From: Acidimicrobium sp. UBA3029
Lineage (GTDB): Bacteria; Actinomycetota; Acidimicrobiia; Acidimicrobiales; Ilumatobacteraceae
Assembly (NCBI GenBank): GCA_002367695.1
Contig: DFDK01000057.1
Span: forward strand, 1-17,224
Length of the DNA stretch: 17,224 nucleotides
Direction: 5' to 3'
A program made the position numbers and the translations under genes. The notes beneath the pieces are model-generated. The model was not told the DNA's origin. It worked only from the letters and a program-made list of their open reading frames with translations, and did no database searches. Positions 1 through 6,513 of the stretch are shown here, one piece after another (the first letter of the stretch is position 1; the number at the start of each line of letters is the position of its first letter).

Positions 1-22
1 TGTTCGATTCATGCCGGGGGCA
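1..22 (+). tRNA. 3' end of a tRNA (partial)
   Basis: The window opens with a tRNA-like T arm. The T-loop TTCGATT (3-9) is closed by G2-C10 and T1-A11. It is followed by the rest of the 3' T-stem (12-14), a seven-base acceptor strand CGGGGGC (15-21) and discriminator A22. CCA is not encoded. These spacings match tRNA positions 52-73 exactly. The 5' part, including the anticodon, lies outside the window. The implied 5' acceptor strand GCCCCCG would suit an Arg-type tRNA among others, but the identity cannot be read here. Only two T-stem pairs can be checked, so chance resemblance remains possible. Confidence 0.5.
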
Positions 23-41
23 CTCTTTTGAACTGTGGAAA

Positions 42-242
42 TTAGGCGGAGTAACCCGCTGCAACCACCGCATCCTTCACTACTTGTAGGTCAAGCGAGG
101 CATCGGATTCGATCACGGCAATGCCTTCGGCCAGTTTGACATTCACACTGTGTACTCCAGCAACTTTCGAGATTGCATCAGTTACGTGGCGCACACAGTG
201 ATCGCATGTCATTCCAGTAACTGTTAATTGTGTTTCGGTCAT
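42..242 (-). CDS. Heavy-metal-associated (HMA) domain protein, CopZ-like copper chaperone
   Basis: This is a 66-residue single-domain HMA protein. The metal-binding motif GMTCDHC near the N terminus is the classic MxCxxC site that binds Cu(I) or a similar soft metal through two cysteines. The rest follows the ferredoxin-like beta-alpha-beta-beta-alpha-beta fold (VRHVTDAISKVAGVHSVNV, then AEGIAVIES, then a final helix ending VVAAGYSA). Such proteins pass copper to P-type ATPases or regulators in the cytoplasm. I chose the ATG at 242 because it gives the family's usual length and has a TATCAT -10-like element six bases upstream. A longer form from 299, abutting the upstream stop codon, is possible but adds a non-conserved 19-residue leader. 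It is the last gene of the minus-strand group. No copper ATPase is visible nearby. Confidence 0.85.
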   Translation of the reverse strand: MTETQLTVTGMTCDHCVRHVTDAISKVAGVHSVNVKLAEGIAVIESDASLDLQVVKDAVVAAGYSA

Positions 243-248
243 GAGCCA

Positions 249-254
249 ATGATA
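249..254 (-). promoter_or_regulatory. Candidate -10 element for the HMA gene
   Basis: On the minus strand the hexamer TATCAT lies exactly six bases before the ATG at 242, the spacing expected for a leaderless transcript. It lies inside the intergenic end of the putative operon, so the small gene may have its own promoter. No -35 is obvious. Confidence 0.35.
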
Positions 255-299
255 CTTGCGAACCGCAGGTCGCATGTTCGATATATCTGGGGGCACCAA

Positions 300-1274
300 T
301 TAAGGAATCAGTGCAACCTTGCCTGCAATCTTGCGTGCCTGAATATCGGTCAGTGCACGCGCTGCATCGCGAAGTGGATACGTGACTGGCTCGACGGGGT
401 GTAATTTGCCGGTATCAATGAGTTCTAAAACTTTGGCAAGGTTTGCATTGTTGGGCTCTGGGTTTTTCATTGCCCATGCGCCCCAGTCGACACCAGTGAT
501 CCGGCGGTTGCGAAGCAATACCTGATTGGCCGGAAGCATTGGAATGCCCGCAACAAAACCAATGACGAGGTATTGGCCATCGTCGGTCAGCGCGCGCAAG
601 CAAGTCTCACCAACCTCTCCGCCCACGGGGTCATATATATAGTCAACGCCGCCACCCGAGATCTGTTTGGCTTGCTCCTTGATCTCGTTGGCCGAAAGCG
701 TCGAATCAATCACTGCGTCTGCACCGCGCCCGGTGGCGAGTGCACGCTTTTCATCGGTAGAGGCAACAGCAATAACGCGCAAACCCAAGGCATGGCCAAG
801 GTCAACTGCAGCAAGCCCCACTCCGCCCCCTCCACCCAAAACAAGCAGCCACTTACCGGCTTCAACATGTGCGCGCTCAACAAGAGCAAACCAACCAGTG
901 AGATAGCTCTGCATAAAAGTTGCGGCCTGACCATCCGTTAATGATTCGGGCAACACCACCACACGACTTGCTGCAACAACTGCCTCGCTCACATATCCGC
1001 CTAGGCCAATGTTTGCAAACACACGATCACCGACATTGATGCCAGCAACATCGCTTGCTATTTCAGTTACGCGACCAACGACCTCCATGCCGGGAATAAA
1101 TGGTGTTGGTGGCTTGATCTGATATTTACCTTGCACAAACAATGCGTCTACGTAGTTCACTCCGCATGCCGTAACAGCAATGCGCACGCACGTGGGGTAG
1201 AGGTCAGGCGATGGACGTTCTTCAACCGTCAACTGATCGAGGGACCCAACCTGATTGCAGACAACTACTTGCAT
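300..1274 (-). CDS. Zinc-free medium-chain dehydrogenase, NADPH:quinone oxidoreductase-like
   Basis: This 324-residue protein is full length for the quinone-oxidoreductase branch of the MDR superfamily. The N-terminal GroES-like half carries CGVNYVDALFVQGKY and PFIPGMEVVGRV. The Rossmann half has the glycine-rich nucleotide-binding loop GGGGGVGLAAVDLG at about residues 147-160 and the GGGVDYIYDPVGGE block typical of QOR-type enzymes. The catalytic and structural zinc ligands of alcohol dehydrogenases are absent, so it should use NADPH to reduce quinones, enones or similar activated carbonyls. It starts five bases after the nitroreductase stop on the same strand, which suggests one redox or detoxification operon. 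The exact substrate cannot be read from sequence. Confidence 0.9.
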   Translation of the reverse strand: MQVVVCNQVGSLDQLTVEERPSPDLYPTCVRIAVTACGVNYVDALFVQGKYQIKPPTPFIPGMEVVGRVTEIASDVAGINVGDRVFANIGLGGYVSEAVVAASRVVVLPESLTDGQAATFMQSYLTGWFALVERAHVEAGKWLLVLGGGGGVGLAAVDLGHALGLRVIAVASTDEKRALATGRGADAVIDSTLSANEIKEQAKQISGGGVDYIYDPVGGEVGETCLRALTDDGQYLVIGFVAGIPMLPANQVLLRNRRITGVDWGAWAMKNPEPNNANLAKVLELIDTGKLHPVEPVTYPLRDAARALTDIQARKIAGKVALIP

Positions 1275-1279
1275 ATTGA

Positions 1280-1954
1280 TCAGTCAAAGCCGACGAAAGA
1301 CGCAACTTGATCATTGGCCACTCGACGTGACTTCACGTCATTAGCAACAAACTCGTCGCTTGGGTAACCCATGGCAACGCACGTCATGATCACTTCGTCT
1401 TCAGGAATGTTTGCGTTTTCGCGAACCACTGATGACTGCATGATGCCCTGACCATTGATTACCGAGCCAAGACCTTTTGACCATGCTGCAAGCACGAGGC
1501 CATATGTTGCTGCACCACAATCGAAGTGCGCGATGGTGTCGTCGGCGAGTGCTTTGTCGACGGTGATCACGATAGACACCGGTGCGTCAAACTGCCGAAA
1601 GCCTCGCATCACCCAATCTTGGCGTTTTGGCTTGTCGTCACGAGCAATGCCCATGGCCTCAAATAACTGAACTGCAATCTCGATTTGGCGTTCGCGATGT
1701 GGTCCTTCGTAACCGTGGTTCATCTTGATCTCGCGGTCAACTGCCGACCCACTCATCATCTTTTCGGTGTTGCCTTTGCGAATGCGCTCGAGTGGCTCAC
1801 CGGTGATCACATGAAAGTGCCATGGCTGGGTGTTCATCGAGGAAGGTGCGCGTTTGGCCAAGTCGATAATTTCTTCAATCAGTTCGCGTGGCACGGGCTT
1901 TCGCAGGTATCCGCGAATGCTGCGACGTTCGTGCACGATGTCGTTGTAATCCAT
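1280..1954 (-). CDS. Nitroreductase-family FMN-dependent oxidoreductase
   Basis: This 224-residue protein is typical of the nitroreductase fold. The phosphate-binding ERRSIRGY block sits at residues 9-16. APSSMNTQPWHFHVI (36-50) is the FMN-contacting stretch. A C-terminal CVAMGYPSDEF is the usual GYP motif near the flavin. The enzyme would be a cytosolic dimer that binds FMN and uses NAD(P)H to reduce nitro compounds, quinones or other electrophiles. Related family members also act as dehydrogenases, so the substrate is open. It leads the minus-strand group nitroreductase, MDR enzyme, HMA protein. A TAGGAT -10-like element lies six bases before its ATG, suggesting a leaderless operon start. 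Confidence 0.92.
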   Translation of the reverse strand: MDYNDIVHERRSIRGYLRKPVPRELIEEIIDLAKRAPSSMNTQPWHFHVITGEPLERIRKGNTEKMMSGSAVDREIKMNHGYEGPHRERQIEIAVQLFEAMGIARDDKPKRQDWVMRGFRQFDAPVSIVITVDKALADDTIAHFDCGAATYGLVLAAWSKGLGSVINGQGIMQSSVVRENANIPEDEVIMTCVAMGYPSDEFVANDVKSRRVANDQVASFVGFD

Positions 1955-1960
1955 TGCACG

Positions 1961-1966
1961 ATCCTA
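1961..1966 (-). promoter_or_regulatory. Candidate -10 element of the nitroreductase operon
   Basis: The minus-strand hexamer TAGGAT is six bases upstream of the ATG at 1954. This fits TAnnnT with transcription starting at or next to the start codon. No good Shine-Dalgarno sequence and no clear -35 are visible. Confidence 0.45.
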
Positions 1967-2016
1967 GGTATCAAAACGCTGTGCCTCGTAATCAGGCATG
2001 ACTTCATGATTGGTTC

Positions 2017-2022
2017 TATTGT
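2017..2022 (+). promoter_or_regulatory. Candidate -10 element of the antitoxin-like gene
   Basis: TATTGT lies six bases before the ATG at 2029, with no Shine-Dalgarno sequence between, so a leaderless mRNA is likely. It shares a 74-base divergent gap with the nitroreductase promoter. Confidence 0.4.
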
Positions 2023-2028
2023 GTACAC

Positions 2029-2226
2029 ATGAACATTTATGTCCGCAAACTTCAACAACGCTTAGGCGTGTTCATGGACAGGACCTTGAGTGGAGACCAG
2101 TTGGCAAAGGGTGTGGAAGAAGGATGGGTTACTCCACCTCGAAAGGTTGGCCGACTAGGTACTCCCTTACGTCAAAAGACTGAAAGCCGCAGTATTGATG
2201 TTCTCAATGAGGACAGGGGTGAGTAA
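2029..2226 (+). CDS. Short Phd/VapB-type antitoxin-like protein, probably internally deleted
   Basis: This 65-residue protein has two blocks that are normally separated in Phd/YefM-family antitoxins. The N terminus (VRKLQQRLGVFMDRTLSGD) matches the start of the DNA-binding fold, a 'vrELqq.lg..ldrv..Ge' pattern. The C terminus (EEGWVTPP ... LNEDRGE) matches the toxin-binding tail of actinobacterial members. The usual middle, a beta-hairpin with VTxxGRPVA followed by a linker, is missing, so SGDQ runs straight into the tail. I infer an in-frame internal deletion. The expected downstream PIN-domain toxin is absent: a different gene starts 12 bases later. It may be a relic, or a shortened regulator that still binds something. 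The family call rests on recalled patterns, not on an alignment. Confidence 0.55.
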   Translation: MNIYVRKLQQRLGVFMDRTLSGDQLAKGVEEGWVTPPRKVGRLGTPLRQKTESRSIDVLNEDRGE

Positions 2227-2238
2227 CAAGGTGACTTT

Positions 2239-2874
2239 GTGACAAGTGCGGGTTCGCAACGATTGATCGACAACATGCGCGGTGTTCGCTATGGCGAAGT
2301 ACTTGCCATGTTCTTGCGCGACACAGGTCTTGAGGCCGAGGTGTATGGCACGCAAATGCTCAATGATTGCCCGCAAGAAAAGTGGCAGACACTAGATGCC
2401 GATGCAATAGCCAAAGAGATGGGCGCAGTGTTTGCAAAATTGAACGGACCTCGTTATTGGTTACTCGATGGCTTGGGCACCAAAGTTGCTGTTGTCGAGC
2501 CAGTGTTTCGTGACTTCAACGGCATCACCATGCGCCGCATTGCCGTTGTCAATCTCGGCGTAGATTATTCACCAGGTTCGTATGTCGAGCGCAAAGTTAA
2601 TCGTGGTGCGGTGTTCTTCTGGGATGCCGGCAAAAAGGTCTACGAGCTGGTCAACCCAGATGGTGTCGCGTATGTGATGCAGGCACGCTGCATCGGCGTA
2701 GACCCAACAATGAGTGAAGAAAGTCTTGACACCTTGGGCGACAAGTTGTCATTGCCGGCTGGTTGGTCGTATCGAGTTCGGGTACTGAACGAAGAATTGG
2801 TTGTTGACACCACTGCACATGTGGCAACGGTGTTGCAAGACGAGTTTGAAAACACGTACACGCTGCCAAACTAA
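2239..2874 (+). CDS. Conserved protein of unknown function
   Basis: This 211-residue protein has no signal peptide or membrane segment. It starts with GTG preceded by a good Shine-Dalgarno AAGGTGA (2228-2234). Visible conserved-looking blocks are RYGEVLAMFL near the N terminus, LNDCPQEKW, NGPRYWLLDG, then GITMRRIAVVNLG, AVFFWDAGKKVYELVNPDGVAYVMQ, and a C-terminal LPAGWSYRVRVL followed by VLQDEFENTY. I recall similar architecture in unannotated bacterial proteins but know no function. It looks beta-rich and soluble. It lies 12 bases after the antitoxin-like gene and is probably co-transcribed with it, yet it shows none of the acidic pattern of a PIN toxin. Confidence 0.8.
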   Translation: MTSAGSQRLIDNMRGVRYGEVLAMFLRDTGLEAEVYGTQMLNDCPQEKWQTLDADAIAKEMGAVFAKLNGPRYWLLDGLGTKVAVVEPVFRDFNGITMRRIAVVNLGVDYSPGSYVERKVNRGAVFFWDAGKKVYELVNPDGVAYVMQARCIGVDPTMSEESLDTLGDKLSLPAGWSYRVRVLNEELVVDTTAHVATVLQDEFENTYTLPN

Positions 2875-2903
2875 CTACCCCTTCTCGGTTCAGTGCGGGC
2901 CTC

Positions 2904-2917
2904 ATTCCAAGAGGAAT
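2904..2917. promoter_or_regulatory. Inverted repeat at the -35 region of the XRE gene
   Basis: ATTCC (2904-2908) and GGAAT (2913-2917) form an inverted repeat with a four-base spacer. It sits 17-30 bases upstream of the TACAAT -10 element, where -35 contacts would fall. Because XRE antitoxins usually repress their own operon, this is a plausible operator. It could also be a weak stem after the upstream gene. Confidence 0.35.
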
Positions 2918-2933
2918 ACGCTTTTAAGTCATC

Positions 2934-2939
2934 TACAAT
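2934..2939 (+). promoter_or_regulatory. -10 element of the XRE-nucleotidyltransferase operon
   Basis: TACAAT, one base from the TATAAT consensus, lies seven bases before the ATG at 2947. This supports that ATG over the upstream in-frame GTG at 2893 and implies a leaderless transcript. Confidence 0.55.
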
Positions 2940-2946
2940 CAGGTAT

Positions 2947-3534
2947 ATGGATAATCCCACTGCTGCAGCGTTGCTCAAAGCAGCTCGCGACAGGGCTCGG
3001 ATCACCCAAGATCAGATGGCGAAGCTAGCGGGCACAAGTCAGTCTGCGATTGCGGCCTATGAAGCAGGCGATCGAGAGCCATCGGTGCCGGTGCTCAAGC
3101 GAATGTTGAGTGCAACAGGGCATCGACTTGTTCTCGATATCGAACCTGATGTTGCTGTCTACCGACTTGCCGACTTGGCTACCGATATTTCACAGACAGA
3201 CATCACTCATACCGAATCAAGATTGCGCCTGGTGTTCGAGTTTTTGCGCGGCGCACAAGATGATGAAGTGCCTGCAGTATTGCTTACGGCAGTAGAGCCA
3301 GAGAGCACTGGCGACGATCGTTTCGATGCACTACTGGGTGCTATTGCCGAAGACTTGTGCGTGCACAACGGAGTCGTTCCGCCTACATGGGCGCTTGAAG
3401 ATTCGCGCTTTCTACACAATGCATGGTGGGTGAGCACCTTGCCGTCGGCGCGAGCTCGCGCATTGGTGCATGCACCCGCGTCATTTCGCCGGCGCGGAGT
3501 GATGATTGACCGCAGTGATCTTGTGTCGACATGA
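2947..3534 (+). CDS. XRE-family HTH regulator, putative antitoxin
   Basis: This is a 195-residue protein. The N terminus carries a standard XRE helix-turn-helix at about residues 8-60 (RITQDQMAKLAGTSQSAIAAYEAG, then REPSVPVLKRMLSATG). The C-terminal half contains FDALLGAIAEDLC, PPTWALEDSRFL and APASFRRRGVMID. I associate this arrangement with actinobacterial HTH proteins encoded next to nucleotidyltransferases. I set the start at the ATG at 2947 because of the TACAAT box and because the 18 extra residues from the GTG at 2893 look non-conserved. The stop overlaps the next gene by ATGA, so the two are translationally coupled. The expected role is DNA binding with autoregulation and neutralisation of the partner enzyme. 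That role is inferred from context. Confidence 0.88.
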   Translation: MDNPTAAALLKAARDRARITQDQMAKLAGTSQSAIAAYEAGDREPSVPVLKRMLSATGHRLVLDIEPDVAVYRLADLATDISQTDITHTESRLRLVFEFLRGAQDDEVPAVLLTAVEPESTGDDRFDALLGAIAEDLCVHNGVVPPTWALEDSRFLHNAWWVSTLPSARARALVHAPASFRRRGVMIDRSDLVST

Positions 3535-4055
3535 CCGACCGGTTGCTCGATCGCAAGCAATTGACGCGTGCATTTACAGCTCTTGCCTCAAAACTTCAGA
3601 AGCAAGGTGTTGTGGGCGAGGTGCACGTATTTGTCGGAGCAGCAATGGTCTTGGCCTTTAATGCTCGCGAGGCCACGAGAGATGTCGATGCGTTGTTTGA
3701 ACCAGATACACAAGTAATCTCTGCTGCACACGAAGTTGCAAAAGAATTACGCCTTCCAAAATCATGGCTCAATAATCAGGCCTCAAGTTACGTTTCTAGT
3801 CGTGCAGGTCGTGGGACGCCAGTTTTTGACCACCCAAATTTGCGGGTGATGGTTACTCCTACTGAGCACCTGCTTGCAATGAAAGTTCGAGCAGCGCGGG
3901 CACTTCGTGATGCGCAAGACATTAGATTTTTGCTGAAGCGACTAGATATTTCGTCTATGAGTGAAGTGCTCAAAGTAGTTGCGCAGTATTTCCCCGACGA
4001 CCCACTGAGTGAACGATCGCGTCTGCTGCTCGAAGATATTTTGTTGACCGTCTAG
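3531..4055 (+). CDS. DUF6036/AbiEii-like nucleotidyltransferase, putative toxin partner
   Basis: This 174-residue protein has a minimal pol-beta-like nucleotidyltransferase fold. A glycine-containing strand-turn at residues 34-40 (FVGAAMV) is followed by ATRDVDALF at 48-56, giving the DxD-type acidic pair D51 and D53. A downstream LLAMKVRAARALRDAQDI (114-131) matches the Lys/Arg/Asp block shared by AbiEii/MNT-like enzymes. Family members modify tRNA or proteins by nucleotide transfer, and many serve as toxins of toxin-antitoxin or abortive-infection systems. It overlaps the XRE gene by four bases, the usual layout of such pairs. Activity and target are unknown. A housekeeping role cannot be excluded from sequence alone. 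Confidence 0.82.
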   Translation: MTDRLLDRKQLTRAFTALASKLQKQGVVGEVHVFVGAAMVLAFNAREATRDVDALFEPDTQVISAAHEVAKELRLPKSWLNNQASSYVSSRAGRGTPVFDHPNLRVMVTPTEHLLAMKVRAARALRDAQDIRFLLKRLDISSMSEVLKVVAQYFPDDPLSERSRLLLEDILLTV

Positions 4056-4058
4056 AGT
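4053..4058 (+). promoter_or_regulatory. Candidate -10 element of the amine oxidase gene
   Basis: TAGAGT begins on the TAG stop codon of the nucleotidyltransferase gene and lies seven bases before the ATG at 4066. If used, the amine oxidase has its own leaderless promoter buried in the end of the previous gene. Simple read-through from the XRE operon is the alternative. Confidence 0.3.
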
Positions 4059-4065
4059 CGGTGTG

Positions 4066-5964
4066 ATGACGGCATCGGTTGGCAGTATTCATCCGCTCGA
4101 TCCACTCGGTTCGTCAGAGCTCGCGGCTGCCGTAGCCCAGGCCAAAGTCGCCTGGAAACTTGATCACCGCCACCTTTTTGCAATGGTGCAACTCGATGAA
4201 CCAACGAAAACCGAGTTGACAAATCTGCAACCCAACTCGCCAGTTGTGCGCCGTGCGCGCATGATGGTGTGGGACAAATCTCGGGGAGTGGTCTGTGAAG
4301 GTGTATTGGTATTGGGTGGTGCGACTGGCGCACTTGTCGAGATCGCTGGTGCAAAAGCACCGGTGTTGAGCAGCGAATCGGAGCAAGCAATTGCTGCTGT
4401 GCGCACCGACACTCGAATCATTGAAGCATTACTGCAACGTGGCATTAACGACGTACATACCGTGCACATGGAGACCTGGCCTATCGGTGCACAAATGCCG
4501 AAGTATCTCGACATAGGTAGGCGAGTGATTTGGACACCGATGTGGCACTGCCCAACACCGCAAGCAAATTTTTATGCGCACCCAATAGGCGGGTTGCACG
4601 CAATTGTCGATTTGGATACTGGCGAAGTTGTGGATGTCGAAAACGATCAGCAAATTCCAATTCCGCAAACTCCTGGCCCGTATCGTGCGAGCCAGACAGG
4701 CGCAAACATTGGTCTCAAAGAACTTGCGATTACACAACCCGATGGCGCTTCGTTCACGGTGAACGGTTGGCGAATCGATTGGGAGCGCTGGAATATGCGC
4801 ATCGGTTTTTGTCAGCGTGAAGGCCTAGTTATTCACGAAGTGCAGTTTGACGACAACGGTGTTGAACGACGTATTGCTCGGCGACTGTCTATTGCCGAGC
4901 TCGTCATTCCATACGGCGATCCAAGTCAGGGTGCGTATCGTAAGAATGCATTTGATACTGGCGAGTTTGGTCTGGGCAACTACACCAACTCGCTCACTCT
5001 TGGTTGCGACTGTTTGGGCGAGATTGTGTATTTGGACGCCGCAGTCACCCAACCAGACGGATCAATTCGTGAGATTCCAAATGCCATCTGCATGCACGAA
5101 GAAGACGTGGGCATTTTGTGGAAACACGTTGACATAGACGGACAAGTTGAGGTACGCCGTGGACGCAGGTTTGTCGTTTCATCGATTGTCACTGTCAACA
5201 ATTATGAATACGGCTATTTCTGGTATTTCTATCAAGACGGGTCGATCGAGTTTGAAGCAAAGTTGACAGGCATTGTGTTGACGGTTTCCGATTTTCCTGG
5301 CGCCGATCATCCGTCAGCTACCGAGATTGAGCCTGGTCTTTGGGCGCCATTCCATCAACACATCTTGTGCGCTCGTCTCGACATGGATATCGACGGAACC
5401 TCAAACAGCGTTGTAGAAGTTGATGCTTTTGCGCATCCTGTTGGTCCGAAGAATCCATTGGGTGGCGCTTACGAAACAAGTGAAACAGTTTTTGCTACAG
5501 AATCTGTTGCACAACGAGTGATTGATCCGTTCAAGAATCGTTTCTGGAAGATCATCAATCTTGGTCGCACCAATCACATGGGTAAACCAGTCGGATACAA
5601 ATTGGTTCCTGGTCACACCACATTTCCGATGGCGTTACCCGATTCGGTGATTGGTCGCAAAGCTGGTTTTATGTACAAACATCTGTGGGTCACACCGCAC
5701 GTCGAAGAAGAGCGTTATCCCGCTGGCGATTATCCGTTTCAACACGAAGGTGGTGCAGGATTGCCAGAGTGGACGAGCAATGATCGCAATGTCGAGAACA
5801 CCGATGTTGTGTTGTGGTACGTGTTTGGCACCAATCACATTCCACGCATTGAGGACTGGCCGGTTATGCCAGTTGAACGCGCTGGGTTTCAGCTCAAGCC
5901 AAGCGGATTTTTTTCACGCAGCCCAGGTATTGACGTGGCTGCGGCAAAACCTGCTTGCCACTAA
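4066..5964 (+). CDS. Copper-containing primary amine oxidase (TPQ enzyme)
   Basis: This 632-residue protein is full length for the family and close throughout to Arthrobacter globiformis phenylethylamine/histamine-type oxidases. The enzyme converts R-CH2-NH2 plus O2 and water to aldehyde, ammonia and H2O2. The self-processing tyrosine that becomes TPQ is Tyr380 in TVNNYEYGYF. The catalytic base is Asp297 in FDTGEFGLGNY. The copper ligands are His430 and His432 (FHQHIL) and His591 (TNHIPRIEDWP). Hallmarks NAICMHEEDVG and the C-terminal FFSRSPGIDV are intact. There is no signal peptide, so it is probably cytoplasmic. A GTG at 4063 is an alternative start. It lies ten bases after the nucleotidyltransferase stop and ends at a strong terminator. 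The likely role is use of primary amines as nitrogen or carbon source. The exact amine cannot be told. Confidence 0.96.
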   Translation: MTASVGSIHPLDPLGSSELAAAVAQAKVAWKLDHRHLFAMVQLDEPTKTELTNLQPNSPVVRRARMMVWDKSRGVVCEGVLVLGGATGALVEIAGAKAPVLSSESEQAIAAVRTDTRIIEALLQRGINDVHTVHMETWPIGAQMPKYLDIGRRVIWTPMWHCPTPQANFYAHPIGGLHAIVDLDTGEVVDVENDQQIPIPQTPGPYRASQTGANIGLKELAITQPDGASFTVNGWRIDWERWNMRIGFCQREGLVIHEVQFDDNGVERRIARRLSIAELVIPYGDPSQGAYRKNAFDTGEFGLGNYTNSLTLGCDCLGEIVYLDAAVTQPDGSIREIPNAICMHEEDVGILWKHVDIDGQVEVRRGRRFVVSSIVTVNNYEYGYFWYFYQDGSIEFEAKLTGIVLTVSDFPGADHPSATEIEPGLWAPFHQHILCARLDMDIDGTSNSVVEVDAFAHPVGPKNPLGGAYETSETVFATESVAQRVIDPFKNRFWKIINLGRTNHMGKPVGYKLVPGHTTFPMALPDSVIGRKAGFMYKHLWVTPHVEEERYPAGDYPFQHEGGAGLPEWTSNDRNVENTDVVLWYVFGTNHIPRIEDWPVMPVERAGFQLKPSGFFSRSPGIDVAAAKPACH

Positions 5965-6001
5965 AACGCATCACGCTGAGTTCAACTTCGCTGACAAATA
6001 A

Positions 6002-6039
6002 AAAATCCGGCTTGTCGCTTGCGCAACAAACCGGATTTT
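6002..6039. terminator. Bidirectional intrinsic terminator
   Basis: A nine-base perfect stem, AAAATCCGG (6002-6010) with CCGGATTTT (6031-6039), is extended inward by TTGT/ACAA (6012-6015 with 6026-6029). T-rich sequence follows on the plus strand (TTTCTTTTT from about 6045) and an A-rich run precedes it, so it can work in both directions. It lies between the convergent amine oxidase and HU genes. Confidence 0.85.
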
Positions 6040-6075
6040 GTAGTTTCTTTTTGCAGGTACGAGACCTGCGAGAAA

Positions 6076-6480
6076 TTACTTCTTCTTCTTTTTAGCGACT
6101 GGCTTTTTTGCTGCTGGCTTTTTTGCTGCTGGCTTTTTTGCTGCTGGCGCAGGCTTAGCTGGCGCAGCAGGCTTGCGAACTGTTACCAACTTTGGTGCTG
6201 GAGCAACGCCGAGAGCGATGTCCTTAAAGCCTTTGAGTGCCGAAATCTTGGCGACGGTCTTTGCCTTCACCTTGACTGCTTCACCTGTGGCCGGGTTACG
6301 CGCCATGCGGGCTGGTCGGTTGATCTTTGCAAATTTTGCAAAGCCCGAAATGTTGACAACTTCACCCTTTGCCACTGTGGCGAGGATTACGTCGATTGTT
6401 CCTTCAACAAGAAGAGTTGCGGTCTTCTTGTCTACGTCTGTATGGGTTGCTACTGCTTGGATGAGGTCACGTTTTTTCAT
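6076..6480 (-). CDS. HU-family nucleoid protein with Lys/Ala/Pro-rich C-terminal tail
   Basis: This is a 134-residue protein. Residues 1-90 form a standard HU fold: MKKRDLIQAV start, VVNISGFAKF, and the DNA-binding arm signature RPARMARNPATGE. Residues 91-134 are a basic low-complexity tail built of AAKKP-like repeats ending in a run of lysines. This resembles the tailed HU/Hlp proteins of actinobacteria that bind and compact DNA. I chose the ATG at 6480. A TTG at 6489 in the same frame would add only three residues. The gene is divergent from the membrane protein gene and converges on a shared terminator with the amine oxidase. It is a general chromosome architecture protein, unrelated to the catabolic genes. 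Confidence 0.95.
   Translation of the reverse strand: MKKRDLIQAVATHTDVDKKTATLLVEGTIDVILATVAKGEVVNISGFAKFAKINRPARMARNPATGEAVKVKAKTVAKISALKGFKDIALGVAPAPKLVTVRKPAAPAKPAPAAKKPAAKKPAAKKPVAKKKKK
6101..6145 (-). repeat. Three tandem 15-bp repeats in the HU tail
   Basis: Three identical 15-base units, GGCTTTTTTGCTGCT on the plus strand, occur at 6101-6115, 6116-6130 and 6131-6145. They encode the repeated AAKKP segments of the HU tail on the minus strand. The unit is a multiple of three, so copy-number change would keep the frame. Confidence 0.9.
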
Positions 6481-6488
6481 AGACCCCA

Positions 6489-6494
6489 AATTTA
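6489..6494 (-). promoter_or_regulatory. Candidate -10 element of the HU gene
   Basis: Minus-strand TAAATT lies eight bases before the ATG at 6480, giving a leader of at most a few bases. A GGGG run just before the ATG is only a weak ribosome site. Confidence 0.35.
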
Positions 6495-6513
6495 TTGCAT
6501 CGGGAACGTTAAA

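Noticed and set aside
2893..2946. N-terminal extension of the XRE protein from GTG 2893
   Set aside because: It would run through the inverted repeat and the TACAAT promoter. The ATG at 2947 begins right at the typical XRE N terminus.
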